DNA of 64,000 nt from Martelella sp. NC20 (lineage in GTDB: Bacteria > Pseudomonadota > Alphaproteobacteria > Rhizobiales > Rhizobiaceae), in NCBI RefSeq assembly GCF_013459645.1, contig NZ_CP054861.1, positions 1,848,001 through 1,912,000 on the forward strand, read 5' to 3'. Below the pieces are notes generated by a model. It was given only the letters and a program-made list of their open reading frames with translations, had not been told where the DNA came from and did not search any database. Within the stretch, counting starts at the first letter, position 1. Each line of letters starts with the position of its first letter. Below are positions 52,026 to 61,434 of the stretch, one piece after another. A program made the translations under genes and the position numbers.

Positions 52026-54746
52026 ATGGGTTCGGAAGAGTTAGCGCGCGACACAACACGACCTTCTCCTGACGCCCTGTTGGAAAAGGCGGAACAGGAG
52101 ACACGCGGTCGTCTCAAGATCTTCCTGGGCGCCGCGCCCGGGGTCGGCAAGACCTACGAGATGCTGCTGTCCGGCAGGGCCCGCAAGTCCGACGGCGACG
52201 ATGTCGTCATAGGCGTGGTCGAAGCCCATGGCCGGAAGGAAACAGAGGCCCTGGTGCGCGGCCTCGATATCGTTCCAAGGACCAGGATCGAATACAAGGG
52301 CCGGATCCTTGAGGAAATGGATCTGGATGCGGTGCTGGAGCGCAATCCTGCACTGGTGCTTGTCGATGAACTGGCTCATACCAACGCGCCGGGCAGCCGT
52401 CACCCCAAGCGGTATCTCGATGTTCTGGAACTCCTCGATCATGGCATTGACGTTTATACCACGCTCAATATCCAGCATCTTGAGAGCCTGAACGACGTGG
52501 TCGCGCAGATCACGCGTATCCGGGTGCGGGAGACGCTTCCCGATTCCATTCTCGACAAGGCCGATGATGTCGAGATCATCGACATTACGCCCGACGACCT
52601 GATCAGACGGTTGAATGAAGGCAAGGTCTATGTTCCCAGGACGGCCAAACGCGCGATCGAGAACTATTTCTCTCCTCGCAACCTGACGGCGCTGCGCGAA
52701 CTGGCCTTGCGCCAGACCGCCCAGCGCGTCGACCAGCAACTGCTCTCCCAGATGCGTCAGGGCGCTATCGAAGGTCCATGGCCCGCGGGCGAACGGATCC
52801 TCGTTTGCGTCAGCGAGGATCCGCGTTCGGCAGGGCTTGTGCGCTACGCCAAAAGGCTCGCGGACCGACTGCATGCGCCATGGGTTGCGATCTATGTCGA
52901 GGGGCGGCGCACTCAGGATCTGGATGACGATGGCCGGGACCGGGTAGCGGCGGCACTGCGTCTGGCCCAGAATCTCGAAGGGGATGCAGTGACCGTTCCT
53001 GGCGGAGATGGTCGCATCTCCGCCGAAGTGGTTGCCTATGCCCGCGCCAACAACATTGCACATATCGTCATCGGCAAGAGCAGCCGGTCCCGATGGTTCG
53101 AAATCCTGCACGGTTCCGTTGTGCACGAGCTTGTCCGTCATGCCGGCGACATCAGCGTTCATGTGGTGGCCGGAAGCAAGCAGACGGGCGTGCTGGCGTC
53201 CAGGGCGTCCGTTGCGGTCGCGGAACCGCGCTGGCGCCCGGACTGGACGGCCTATCTGAAGTCGACGATGGTCGTTGCCACGGCGATCGGCTTCGGCATG
53301 GTCCTCTGGCCATGGCTCGGCGTCGAGCACATCGGGCTGATTTTCCTGACGGGTGTTGTGGCCGTCGCCGTATGGTTCGGCCTGTTGCCGTCGCTCTACG
53401 CAAGCGTATTGTCGGCCGCCTGCTACAATTTTTTCTTCACCAATCCTTACCATACATTTTTGATCTCGCGGCCGCGCGAGATTGTCTCCGTCGTCTTTTT
53501 CACGATCGTGGCTGTCATCGTGTCGAACGTCGCCGCTCGCGCCAGAGCGCAGACAGTTGCCGCCAAGGCACGGGCGCGAACGACCGAATCTCTCTATTCT
53601 TTCAGCCGGAAACTGGCCGGAGCAGGCACGCTGGATGACGTGCTCTGGGCTGCGGCACATCAGATGGCCACCATGCTCAAGTCGCGCTGCGTCATCCTTC
53701 TGCCGGAGAATGGCACTGTGGCCGTCAGGGCGGGCGTACCGCCTGACGACACTCTGGGCGATGCCGACATAGCGGCCGCACGCTGGGCGTGGGAGCACAA
53801 CCGACCGGCTGGACGGGGGGCGGATACCTTGCCGGGCGCCGCCCGCCTCTATGTCCCCCTTACGACAGGCAAGACGCCGGTGGGCGTTGTCGGACTGGAC
53901 AGTGACAAGGAGGGGCCACTGCTCACGCCCGAAGAACAGCGGTTGCTGGATGCACTGGCCGACCAGGCAGCGGTCGCGATCGAGCGTATTCAACTTGTCG
54001 CGGATGTCGACAAGGCCAAACTGGCGGCGGAAGCCGACAAGCTGCGCTCGGCATTGCTCGCATCGATATCGCACGATCTCAAAACCCCGCTTGCGGCCAT
54101 TCTCGGCGCGGCCGGAAACCTCCGCGACTATTCGACGGCGCTTCCTGAGCAGGATCGCAACGACATGCTTTCCACCATCGTCGACGAGTCGGAGCGATTG
54201 AACAGATTCATTGCCAATCTCCTCGACATGTCGCGGATCGAGACCGGTGCGATGGAGCCCAATGCCTCACTGCAATATCTCGACGATATGGTGGCCTCGG
54301 CGCTCCGCCGGGCGAAAAAGATGCTGTCGCATCATAAAATTCGGACCGAGGTTCCGGCTGACCTTCCGATGCTCAAGGCTGATCCCGTCCTGTTCGAGCA
54401 GGCGATCTTCAATCTCCTCGATAACGCGGCGAAGTATGCGCCGCCCGAAACCACGATCCGGATCCGGGCCTGGGAGGACGGACGATGGATGATGATCCAG
54501 ATACTGGACGAAGGGCAAGGCATTCCATCGGCTGATCTGGAACGGATCTTCGACAGCTTTCATCGTGCCCGCAAGCGCGATCACGTCCTCGCCGGCACTG
54601 GCCTTGGCCTCTCCATCTGCCGGGGATTCATCGAGGCGATGGGTGGCACGATCGCGGCCGCCAACAGGACGGATCGCAGTGGCGCCGTCTTTACGATCCG
54701 AATGCCTGTTCCGGCGGACCTGCCGAGATTGGAAGATGTGCGATGA
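52026..54746 (+). CDS. kdpD: KdpD sensor histidine kinase
   Basis: A 906-residue membrane kinase. N-terminal KdpD domain with Walker A GAAPGVGKTYEML and VDELAHTNAPGSRH; a universal-stress-protein-like domain (about 255-390); four clustered helices near 425-520; a GAF-like region; HisKA with SISHDLKTPLAAILG (phospho-His about 683); and an HATPase domain with NLLDNAAKYA and GTGLGLSICRGF. It senses potassium limitation and ionic strength and phosphorylates KdpE. The ATG at 52026 is preferred to a TTG at 51999. It overlaps kdpE by ATGA. Confidence 0.95.
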   Translation: MGSEELARDTTRPSPDALLEKAEQETRGRLKIFLGAAPGVGKTYEMLLSGRARKSDGDDVVIGVVEAHGRKETEALVRGLDIVPRTRIEYKGRILEEMDLDAVLERNPALVLVDELAHTNAPGSRHPKRYLDVLELLDHGIDVYTTLNIQHLESLNDVVAQITRIRVRETLPDSILDKADDVEIIDITPDDLIRRLNEGKVYVPRTAKRAIENYFSPRNLTALRELALRQTAQRVDQQLLSQMRQGAIEGPWPAGERILVCVSEDPRSAGLVRYAKRLADRLHAPWVAIYVEGRRTQDLDDDGRDRVAAALRLAQNLEGDAVTVPGGDGRISAEVVAYARANNIAHIVIGKSSRSRWFEILHGSVVHELVRHAGDISVHVVAGSKQTGVLASRASVAVAEPRWRPDWTAYLKSTMVVATAIGFGMVLWPWLGVEHIGLIFLTGVVAVAVWFGLLPSLYASVLSAACYNFFFTNPYHTFLISRPREIVSVVFFTIVAVIVSNVAARARAQTVAAKARARTTESLYSFSRKLAGAGTLDDVLWAAAHQMATMLKSRCVILLPENGTVAVRAGVPPDDTLGDADIAAARWAWEHNRPAGRGADTLPGAARLYVPLTTGKTPVGVVGLDSDKEGPLLTPEEQRLLDALADQAAVAIERIQLVADVDKAKLAAEADKLRSALLASISHDLKTPLAAILGAAGNLRDYSTALPEQDRNDMLSTIVDESERLNRFIANLLDMSRIETGAMEPNASLQYLDDMVASALRRAKKMLSHHKIRTEVPADLPMLKADPVLFEQAIFNLLDNAAKYAPPETTIRIRAWEDGRWMMIQILDEGQGIPSADLERIFDSFHRARKRDHVLAGTGLGLSICRGFIEAMGGTIAAANRTDRSGAVFTIRMPVPADLPRLEDVR

Positions 54747-55435
54747 CCAGCCCGACCGTCAGGATACTCGTTGTCGATGATGAAGTGCCTATCCGAAAGC
54801 TATTGCGCGTGGGTCTCTCGGTCGAGGGCTATACGGTCATTGAAGCGATGAATGCCAGGGATGCGATGGAGAGCGTCGCTGCAGACAAGCCGGACCTGAT
54901 CATCCTGGACCTCGGTCTTCCCGACATGCCGGGTCATGAACTCCTGACCAGGTGGCGCAGCGAACAACTCGAACTGCCGATCATCATTCTATCGAGCCGG
55001 ACCGACGAAGCCGGCATCGTCAAGGCGCTTGAACTCGGCGCAGACGACTATGTCACCAAACCCTTCGGCACAAAGGAGCTGGCGGCGCGCATCCGCGTCG
55101 CTTTACGTCACAAGCTCCAGCAACAGGGTGAACGTCCGATATTCCAAACCGGCGCGCTCTCCGTCGATCTCGTCAAGCGGATCGTCAGGGTCGGCGACAA
55201 GGAGGTTAAGCTGTCGCCCAAGGAGTACGACATCCTGCGCGTTCTCGTGCAGCACGCGGGCAAGGTTATCACCCATCGGCACTTGCTCGAGGCGGTCTGG
55301 GGCAGCTCTGCCGATGTGCAGTATCTCCGCGTCTATGTCCGGCAACTTCGCCAGAAGATCGAGTTGAGCCCCGAAGAACCGCAATACATCACAACGGAAA
55401 CGGGTGTCGGCTACCGGCTGCGTGAAGCCGACTGA
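54743..55435 (+). CDS. kdpE: KdpE response regulator
   Basis: A 230-residue OmpR/PhoB-family regulator. The receiver domain has IILDLGLPDMPG (phospho-Asp about 55) and KALELGADDYVTKPFG; the winged-helix output domain follows (VKLSPKEYDILRVLVQHAGKVITHRHLLEAVWG, ending TGVGYRLREAD). It activates kdp transcription when phosphorylated by KdpD. The ATG overlaps the kdpD stop. A mosaic repeat begins at the last base of its stop codon. Confidence 0.95.
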   Translation: MTSPTVRILVVDDEVPIRKLLRVGLSVEGYTVIEAMNARDAMESVAADKPDLIILDLGLPDMPGHELLTRWRSEQLELPIIILSSRTDEAGIVKALELGADDYVTKPFGTKELAARIRVALRHKLQQQGERPIFQTGALSVDLVKRIVRVGDKEVKLSPKEYDILRVLVQHAGKVITHRHLLEAVWGSSADVQYLRVYVRQLRQKIELSPEEPQYITTETGVGYRLREAD

Positions 55436-55558
55436 TACCAGCGGTCATTGAAAATGGCCGCTGGTATTCCGTTTGCGAATTCCCGAGTCACCAGGACAAT
55501 CGGGAAATTCGCAATTCCTTCAAGGCGGGGATGCGTCAGCATCTTCGCGCCTTGGTAT
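55435..55558 (+). repeat. 124-bp mosaic repeat, copy 1
   Basis: The repeat starts on the final A of the kdpE stop and ends ...CGCGCCTTGGTAT. It contains three palindromes: ATACCAGCGG with CCGCTGGTAT; GCGAATTCCCGA with TCGGGAAATTCGC; and AAGGCGGGGATGC with GCATCTTCGCGCCTT. An inverted copy about 93% identical lies at 59225-59348. The three-palindrome layout recalls the ABC-type intergenic mosaics of Sinorhizobium. As RNA it would fold into three hairpins at the 3' end of kdpE. Confidence 0.85.
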
Positions 55559-55622
55559 GATATCGTCCTGAGAGCGGGCGCGGTCCAGCGCCGCGAGCGA
55601 AGAACTGGAAGTGAGTAGACGT

Positions 55623-56075
55623 ATGAAAATCTCCGAGGTCATGCGGCCGGACGATGTACTGGTCGATGTATCCGCCGTCTCCAAAACCAACCTGCTGCAG
55701 CTATTGTCCAATCGGGCGGCGGAGTTCCTGGGCGTCAATCGATCAGACATTGTTGGCGCCCTGGAGCATCGGGAAAACCTGGGATCAACAGGTTTCGGCG
55801 CCGGGATCGCCATTCCTCACGCGCCGGTTGCCGGTGTGACCGCGCCGTTCGCGCTTCTGATCCGGCTTGCGCGGCCGATCGAGTTTGAGGCAATCGACGA
55901 TAGGCCCGTGGATGTCATCTGCCTGATCCTCACGCCGCCCGGCGATCAGGCGGAGTATCTGAAGCTTCTTTCGATGATATCCCGCAAGTTGCGGTCTCCC
56001 GAAACACTCAAGACCATCAGATCCGCAACCGACGCCGGGCAGATCTACGCCACGATCGCGATGTGCGATGACTGA
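55623..56075 (+). CDS. PTS EIIA-Ntr (PtsN-like) regulatory protein
   Basis: A 150-residue PTS_EIIA_2 protein with the phospho-acceptor histidine in GAGIAIPHAPV (about residue 66), preceded by LEHRENLGSTGFG and followed by VDVICLILTPPG. It belongs to the nitrogen-PTS branch, which acts in regulation and not sugar uptake. In E. coli, unphosphorylated EIIA-Ntr binds KdpD and alters kdp expression; a paralogue directly after kdpDE makes a local role likely. The ATG at 55623 is chosen over a GTG 12 bases upstream. The rpoN-linked ptsN is presumably elsewhere. Confidence 0.82.
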   Translation: MKISEVMRPDDVLVDVSAVSKTNLLQLLSNRAAEFLGVNRSDIVGALEHRENLGSTGFGAGIAIPHAPVAGVTAPFALLIRLARPIEFEAIDDRPVDVICLILTPPGDQAEYLKLLSMISRKLRSPETLKTIRSATDAGQIYATIAMCDD

Positions 56076-56215
56076 CAGAAATAGCTCGGTTTGTGTGAGC
56101 AATTGATCTTTCCATTGCTCGATCTGATTGGCGTGAACGTCGAGCTGCCGCCAAACCTCGACCATCGTCTTCTCGCCCTTGATCGCTGCCGGGAAAATGT
56201 CGCGGAAAACGCCAA
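56076..56215 (-). pseudogene. Remnant of an IS3-type orfA
   Basis: The minus-strand frame reads AAIKGEKTMVEVWRQLDVHANQIEQWKDQLL, close to the HTH of IS3-family OrfA (usual: AALKGEKT...FDVHPNQITQWKAQLL). It starts and stops abruptly, with no orfB. The 56216-56680 stretch after it has no supported gene apart from a short repeat at 56284-56336. Confidence 0.65.
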
Positions 56216-56283
56216 CATAAAACCATCCCGTTTTCAGGGGCAGAGCACTGCCTTTCGGGCATTCGTCCGGATATTGGAGTGAG

Positions 56284-56336
56284 ACAGCCCGTATCGACGG
56301 ACAGCATCAAGGTCTTGAAAGGATATGAAGCGTCGA
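56284..56336 (+). repeat. 53-bp direct repeat, copy 1
   Basis: About 80% identical to 61610-61662, including an identical GCATCAAGGTCTTGA and GGATATGAA. Both copies lie near IS3-family scraps (an orfA scrap here, an orfB scrap near the other), so they may be internal or flanking parts of related dead elements. Confidence 0.45.
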
Positions 56337-56680
56337 GCCGATCAGCCTTTCAGGGATGCTATCACGGCTCAGTATTGGATGAACTATGCCTTGCAGTTCT
56401 ATCGCATCATAAGGGACCGACGACCTGATGCGAGGGCAGATGGCGGTAAGGTCGCCACATCTTCCCGCCGCCCCTCGTTCAATCCAACGCGCGACCTGAG
56501 AAGATCGGTCTTGACGAATTGGATTTCTCGGGCGGGAAAATTCTGCTTTGATCAAGTCGCTCCAAAAGGTCCGGCAATGGGCTTCACACCTCCAGCCGTA
56601 GCCTTGGCATCCTGCTTACCTGTCGTCGCCGGAAGATTTACGCAATTCTCCTCCGTCTCAAAAACCCGACATGCCCGGCC

Positions 56681-56711
56681 TTGACCTTCCGGTTACTGGA
56701 AGGACCATATG
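56681..56711 (+). promoter_or_regulatory. CueR/MerR-type promoter of the copper module
   Basis: TTGACC (56681-56686) is followed by the dyad CCTTCC-GGTTACT-GGAAGG (56685-56703) and a weak -10 at 56706-56713, a lengthened spacer as in MerR/CueR promoters, where the activator untwists the DNA. The dyad matches the usual CueR operator pattern. The -10 covers the ATG at 56709, so translation of copA must begin downstream, at 56742. No cueR gene is in the window. Confidence 0.7.
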
Positions 56712-56741
56712 AAGGAGATCGAAACCAGCAGGAGACCACAG

Positions 56742-59225
56742 ATGCAGCATTCGCACATGAATCATTCGTCTGGCTCCGGTCATCGAGGCGGGCCGTCAGG
56801 GCAGAAGGTGACGCGCGATCCCGTCTGCGGCATGACGGTCGAGCCGGGCGACGGAAAGCCGACCGCCGAACACGACCACCGGCTGCTTCATCTCTGCTCG
56901 GAAAAATGCCGCAACCGTTTTCTGGAAAATCCTTCGGCCTATCTGACAGCAGAAGACCCTGTCTGCGGCATGTCCGTCGACCGCGCCAGCGCTGAACATA
57001 TGATCAAGCATAGTGGAAAGCGCTATTACTTCTGCTCAGCGGACTGCCAGGCGAAATTCGAGGGCGACCCAGAACGCTATAGCGGCGGGCCACCGGAGCC
57101 CGAACCTGAACCGGAGGGCACGCTCTATACCTGCCCGATGCACCCCGAGGTCGTGCAGGATCACCCCGGCAATTGCCCGAAATGCGGCATGGCGCTGGAG
57201 CCCACGACGCCTTCGGCGGATGCCGGACCCAATCCGGAATATGTCGATTTCAAGCGCAGATTGATGATTGCAGCACCCCTGGCGCTCGCGGTCTTCGTCC
57301 TCGAGATGGGCACCCATCTGGGTCTGCCCTTTGCGGACTGGCTCGGCCACACGCTGTTCGGCTGGCTGCAGTTTGCGCTGGCGACGCCGGTCCTGATGAT
57401 CTGCTGGCCGTTCTTCGAGCGCGGCTGGTCGTCGATCATCAACAGAAGCCCCAATATGTGGACCCTGATCGCGCTCGGGACCGGGGCCGCCTACGTTTTC
57501 TCCGTCGTCTCCCTTGTCGCGCCCGGGCTGTTTCCTGAGGCAATGCGCGACACCATGGGCATGGCGCCGGTCTATTTCGAGGCCGCCGCCGTCATTCTGG
57601 TACTGGTGCTGCTAGGCCAGGTGATGGAGCTTGCCGCGCGTGAACGGACGGGGGATGCGATCCGCGCGCTTCTGGATCTGGCGCCAAAGACCGCGCGCAA
57701 GGTCACGGATGCCGGCGAGGAGGATGTGCCCGTCGAAACACTGCAGGCCGGCGATATCCTGCGTGTCCGGCCCGGTGAAAGCGTTCCCGTCGATGGTGTG
57801 GTGACCGAAGGACATTCATCCGTCGATGAAAGCATGATCACCGGCGAACCGGTTCCGGTCGAAAAGACCGAGGGCGAGCCTGTAACGGGCGGCACGCTCA
57901 ACAAGAACGGCAGTTTCCTGATGCGCGCCGAAAGCGTCGGCGCGGAGACGACGCTGTCCCGGATCGTCGACATGGTCTCGAAGGCCCAGCGTTCGCGCGC
58001 GCCGATCCAGGCGATGGCGGACCGGGTCGCGGCCTATTTTGTGCCGGCCGTCGTGGCCGTCGCGGTGATCGCCTTTCTGGCATGGCTGGCGTTCGGTCCT
58101 TCGCCCGCGCTTTCCTATGCCTTTATCGCGGCCGTGTCGGTGCTGATCATCGCCTGCCCCTGCGCGCTGGGGTTGGCAACGCCGATGTCGATCATGGTCG
58201 CCACCGGACGCGGCGCCCATGCCGGCGTGCTGATCCGCGATGCGGAGGCGCTGGAACGCTTTTCGAAGATAGACGTGCTGGTCGTCGACAAGACTGGCAC
58301 GCTGACTGAAGGCAAGCCCGCGCTCACCGATGCCGAGCCGCTGGACGGCTTCGACCGCTTGGAACTGCTCTCGCTCGCCGCAGCCCTTGAGCGCGGCTCC
58401 GAGCATCCACTGGCCGAAGCGATCGTCGCCGGCGCGCGCGAGGCCGGAGCGCCGGAACGCGAAAGCAGCGACTTCGGTGCTGTCACCGGACAGGGCGTGA
58501 CCGGAACGGTTGACGGAAGAAAGGTAGCGCTTGGAAACGTCGTGCTGATGGAGGCGAACAACATCAATGTCGCCGCCTTGCGGGAACGCGTCGGCGCCCT
58601 CCAGGGCGAGGGCAAGACCGCGATGTTCGTTGCCATCGATGGCACGGCGGCCGGGATTGTCGCGGTTGCCGATCGCATCAAGGAAACCACGCCGGATGCG
58701 ATCCGGGCGCTTCACGAAGCGGGCATGCGCATCGTGATGGCGACCGGCGATGCCGAGGCGACCGCGAACGCCGTGGCGCAGACGCTCGGGATCGACGAGG
58801 TCCATGCCGGGGTGAGCCCGCAGGACAAGCAAGATCTGATCGAGCGGCTGCGCCGCGACGGCCACTCGGTGGCGATGGCGGGCGACGGCGTCAACGATGC
58901 GCCGGCGCTCGCGGCCGCGGATGTCGGCATCGCCATGGGTACCGGCGCGGATGTCGCGGTCGAGAGCGCCGGCATCACCCTGGTCAAGGGTGATCTTACC
59001 GGCATCGTCCGCGCCCGCCACCTCGCCGAGGCGACGATGGCCAATATCCGCCAGAACCTGTTCTTCGCGTTCGTCTACAACACTGCGGGCGTACCGCTCG
59101 CGGCGGGGATACTCTACCCCTTCTTCGGCATATTGCTGTCGCCGATCATCGCGGCTGCGGCGATGAGCCTGTCCTCGGTCTCGGTCATCGGCAATGCGCT
59201 GAGATTGCGGGCGACGAAGCTTTAA
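56742..59225 (+). CDS. copA: Copper-exporting P1B-type ATPase with YHS domains
   Basis: An 827-residue metal ATPase. The N-terminus has two YHS/TRASH-like segments ([25 protein letters not shown]) and a heavy-metal-binding YTCPMHPEV...NCPKCGM block in place of the usual HMA domain. The core has [10 protein letters not shown] (metal site, about residue 471), [10 protein letters not shown] (phospho-Asp about 516), SEHPLAEAI and [18 protein letters not shown]. It should export Cu(I). Start 56742 (AGGAG seven bases upstream) is chosen because the promoter -10 overlaps the upstream ATG at 56709. The stop codon touches repeat copy 2. Confidence 0.9.
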   Translation: MQHSHMNHSSGSGHRGGPSGQKVTRDPVCGMTVEPGDGKPTAEHDHRLLHLCSEKCRNRFLENPSAYLTAEDPVCGMSVDRASAEHMIKHSGKRYYFCSADCQAKFEGDPERYSGGPPEPEPEPEGTLYTCPMHPEVVQDHPGNCPKCGMALEPTTPSADAGPNPEYVDFKRRLMIAAPLALAVFVLEMGTHLGLPFADWLGHTLFGWLQFALATPVLMICWPFFERGWSSIINRSPNMWTLIALGTGAAYVFSVVSLVAPGLFPEAMRDTMGMAPVYFEAAAVILVLVLLGQVMELAARERTGDAIRALLDLAPKTARKVTDAGEEDVPVETLQAGDILRVRPGESVPVDGVVTEGHSSVDESMITGEPVPVEKTEGEPVTGGTLNKNGSFLMRAESVGAETTLSRIVDMVSKAQRSRAPIQAMADRVAAYFVPAVVAVAVIAFLAWLAFGPSPALSYAFIAAVSVLIIACPCALGLATPMSIMVATGRGAHAGVLIRDAEALERFSKIDVLVVDKTGTLTEGKPALTDAEPLDGFDRLELLSLAAALERGSEHPLAEAIVAGAREAGAPERESSDFGAVTGQGVTGTVDGRKVALGNVVLMEANNINVAALRERVGALQGEGKTAMFVAIDGTAAGIVAVADRIKETTPDAIRALHEAGMRIVMATGDAEATANAVAQTLGIDEVHAGVSPQDKQDLIERLRRDGHSVAMAGDGVNDAPALAAADVGIAMGTGADVAVESAGITLVKGDLTGIVRARHLAEATMANIRQNLFFAFVYNTAGVPLAAGILYPFFGILLSPIIAAAAMSLSSVSVIGNALRLRATKL

Positions 59226-59348
59226 TACCAAGGCGCGAAGATGCTGACGCATCCCCGCCTTGAAGGAATTGCGAATTTCCCAATTGTCCTGGTGACTTGG
59301 GAATTCGCAAACGGAATACCAACGGTCATTTTCAATGACCGTTGGCAT
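59225..59348 (-). repeat. 124-bp mosaic repeat, copy 2 (inverted)
   Basis: Reverse-complement copy of 55435-55558, about 93% identical, beginning on the last base of the copA stop codon. Differences often keep the palindromes paired (for example AACGGTCATT with AATGACCGTT), which suggests selection on the folded form. The two copies bracket the PtsN-like and copA genes in opposite orientation. Confidence 0.85.
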
Positions 59349-59466
59349 AAGACGGTTTATGCTTCGGGACCTGCAAGACGCCGGGACAGGCCAAAGATCG
59401 GCCACGATCGAGCCGCACTGTCTGCGGGACGTCGGGGCGCTGAGGATTTCCGGCGGTGGTGAATGG

Positions 59467-59835
59467 ATGGCGGGCATGCGGCGAATGAGAGCGGCGGTGA
59501 AGGTGCTGTGCATTGTCACGGCCATCATGCTCGGCATGCTTTTGCCCTCCGTCAGCAGCGCCGCCGCCCATTGCGCAACGTCGCCCCAGGTCGCAATGCA
59601 CCATGCGCAGCCTTCTGATGCCATGGTCCAGCATGGCATGGACCACCAGGATGGCAACCACGGCGCGAAGAACTGCTGCCTCGCGGTTTGCAGCCCGCAG
59701 GCCGGCATCACGCCCGCGCAGCCGTCGGGTCTTCCGGCGGCCGTTCTCAGGGATCTGGTCTTCCTCGATCGCTCCGCGCCCCTGACCGGTCACCCCGTTT
59801 CTCCCGCCTTCGAACCTCCCCGGACACTCGCATGA
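59467..59835 (+). CDS. Met/His-rich secreted protein of the copper module
   Basis: A 122-residue protein with a signal peptide (about residues 1-30; VKVLCIVTAIMLGMLLPSVSSAAA) and a mature part rich in metal ligands (CATSPQVAMHHAQPSDAMVQ then HGMDHQDGNHG, KNCCLAVCS). It lies between copA and the multicopper oxidase, so a periplasmic copper-binding role is plausible. The ATG at 59467 is likely, with a second possible ATG at 59476; an open frame to 59335 starts inside the repeat. No family is recognised. Confidence 0.65.
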   Translation: MAGMRRMRAAVKVLCIVTAIMLGMLLPSVSSAAAHCATSPQVAMHHAQPSDAMVQHGMDHQDGNHGAKNCCLAVCSPQAGITPAQPSGLPAAVLRDLVFLDRSAPLTGHPVSPAFEPPRTLA

Positions 59836-59920
59836 ACCGGGGCTGCCGCGACATGTCGGCAGCCCGCCATCCTTCATGTGACACCATCCGGTCCGTTGAC
59901 CGGTCTTCGGGAGAACGATC

Positions 59921-61348
59921 ATGTATCGCCGACAATTCATGCAGAGGCTCGCGCTCGGCGCGGCAGCCTTCGGACCCAGCCTGCCTCTGGCCTGGGCCAG
60001 TCCCTCGTACGCCCAGCAAGCTCCATCCAGGCTGGAGATCACCAACCGCACGATCGAAGTGAATGGAAAGCCCGCCAAGGTTTTCGGCCTTGTCGGGCCT
60101 GACGGAAAGCCCGGCCTCACGCTCAAAGCGGGGCGCCCTTTCGACGTCCGCCTTGTGAACCACAGCAACGAAGCAACGCTCGTTCACTGGCATGGCCTGA
60201 CCCCGCCATGGGACATGGACGGGGTTCCCGACAATCCGGCGCCGATGATCGCGGCGGGAGGAGAGCGCCGCTACAATTTTCCATTGCTCAACAGCGGCAC
60301 ACACTGGATGCACGCCCATACGCTGCAGGAACAAAACCTGCTGGCAGCGCCGCTGATCGTCCTTTCGGAAGAAGACAGAAAGGCTGATGTCCAGGAGGTC
60401 GTCATCCTGCTCCATGACTTCTCGTTCCGCTCGCCCGAGGAACTGCTCGCCGGCCTGAAAGAAGGCGGCAGCGGTGGCCATGGAGGGATGGGCGGCCAAG
60501 CGATGCAGGGACATCAGATGTCCGGCATGGCGATGCCGGGAATGCAGATGGACCTGAACGACATCGACTATGATGCCTATCTGGCCAATGACCGGACGCT
60601 GGACGATCCGGAGGTGTTTTCCGTCGAAAAAGGCGGGCGGGTGCGCCTGCGCATCATCAATGGCGCCACCGCGACCAATTTCACCATCGATACCGGCACG
60701 CTCCCCGGTCGCCTGGTGGCCGTGGACGGCCAGCCGGTCCAGCCTCTTTCCGGCGCCCGGTTCGGCATATCGATGGGACAGCGCCTCGATATCATGCTCG
60801 ACGTACCGGCCGAGGGCGGCGCCTTTCCGGTTCTCGCCCTTCGCGAAGGCGCGCGCGAACGGACCGGCATCATCCTGGCGACGCGCGGCGCGGCCGTTAC
60901 CAAGGTTTCCGGCCTCGGGGCGGAAGACGGGCCGGTGCTGGATCTTTCGCTGGAAAGCCGGCTCCGCGGCCTTTCCACTTTAGAAACCGGCCCCACAACC
61001 CGTACCTATGACCTCGTATTGTCCGGCAGCATGTCCGGCTACGACTGGCGGATCGACGGCGCGGACCAGTTGCGCGCGCGCCGTGGCGACCGCATCCGGC
61101 TCACCATGACCAACATGTCGATGATGGGGCACCCGATGCATCTGCACGGCCACCACTTTCAGGTCGTCGGCCTCAATGGCCGGCCTCTGGAGGGCGCGCT
61201 CCGGGACACCGTCTATGTACCGCCGATGGCGACGGTCGATATCGCGTTCACCGCCGACAATCCCGGCCGCTGGCCCTTCCACTGCCACCACCTCTATCAC
61301 ATGGCGAGCGGCATGATGGCCTATCTGGACTACGAAGGATCGATCTGA
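59921..61348 (+). CDS. Multicopper oxidase
   Basis: A 475-residue cupredoxin oxidase. The N-terminus YRRQFMQRLALGAAAFG suggests Tat export, as for CueO/CopA-type oxidases. Copper ligands occur as HWHG (about residue 89), HWMHAHT (129), HPMHLHGHHF (404) and HCHHLYHMASGM (453). A Met/His/Gly-rich loop (GGHGGMGGQAMQGHQMSG, about 188-205) resembles the methionine-rich copper-sensing segment of CueO. It probably oxidises Cu(I) in the periplasm. GGGAGA precedes the ATG. It follows copA and the Met/His-rich protein. Confidence 0.92.
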   Translation: MYRRQFMQRLALGAAAFGPSLPLAWASPSYAQQAPSRLEITNRTIEVNGKPAKVFGLVGPDGKPGLTLKAGRPFDVRLVNHSNEATLVHWHGLTPPWDMDGVPDNPAPMIAAGGERRYNFPLLNSGTHWMHAHTLQEQNLLAAPLIVLSEEDRKADVQEVVILLHDFSFRSPEELLAGLKEGGSGGHGGMGGQAMQGHQMSGMAMPGMQMDLNDIDYDAYLANDRTLDDPEVFSVEKGGRVRLRIINGATATNFTIDTGTLPGRLVAVDGQPVQPLSGARFGISMGQRLDIMLDVPAEGGAFPVLALREGARERTGIILATRGAAVTKVSGLGAEDGPVLDLSLESRLRGLSTLETGPTTRTYDLVLSGSMSGYDWRIDGADQLRARRGDRIRLTMTNMSMMGHPMHLHGHHFQVVGLNGRPLEGALRDTVYVPPMATVDIAFTADNPGRWPFHCHHLYHMASGMMAYLDYEGSI

Positions 61349-61434
61349 AGCGATTCAGGCCAGGATTTCCGACGGAGCGCTCCCGCAGACGGGGCGCTCC
61401 GACAATGCTGTCGCTGGTTGTGGCGCGCCATCGA

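Noticed and set aside
47541..54074. Long minus-strand frames opposite kdpB, kdpA and kdpD
   Set aside because: They are antisense shadows of confidently identified kdp genes.
59335..59466. An upstream extension of the Met/His-rich protein
   Set aside because: The extension starts inside the mosaic repeat and would bury the signal peptide.
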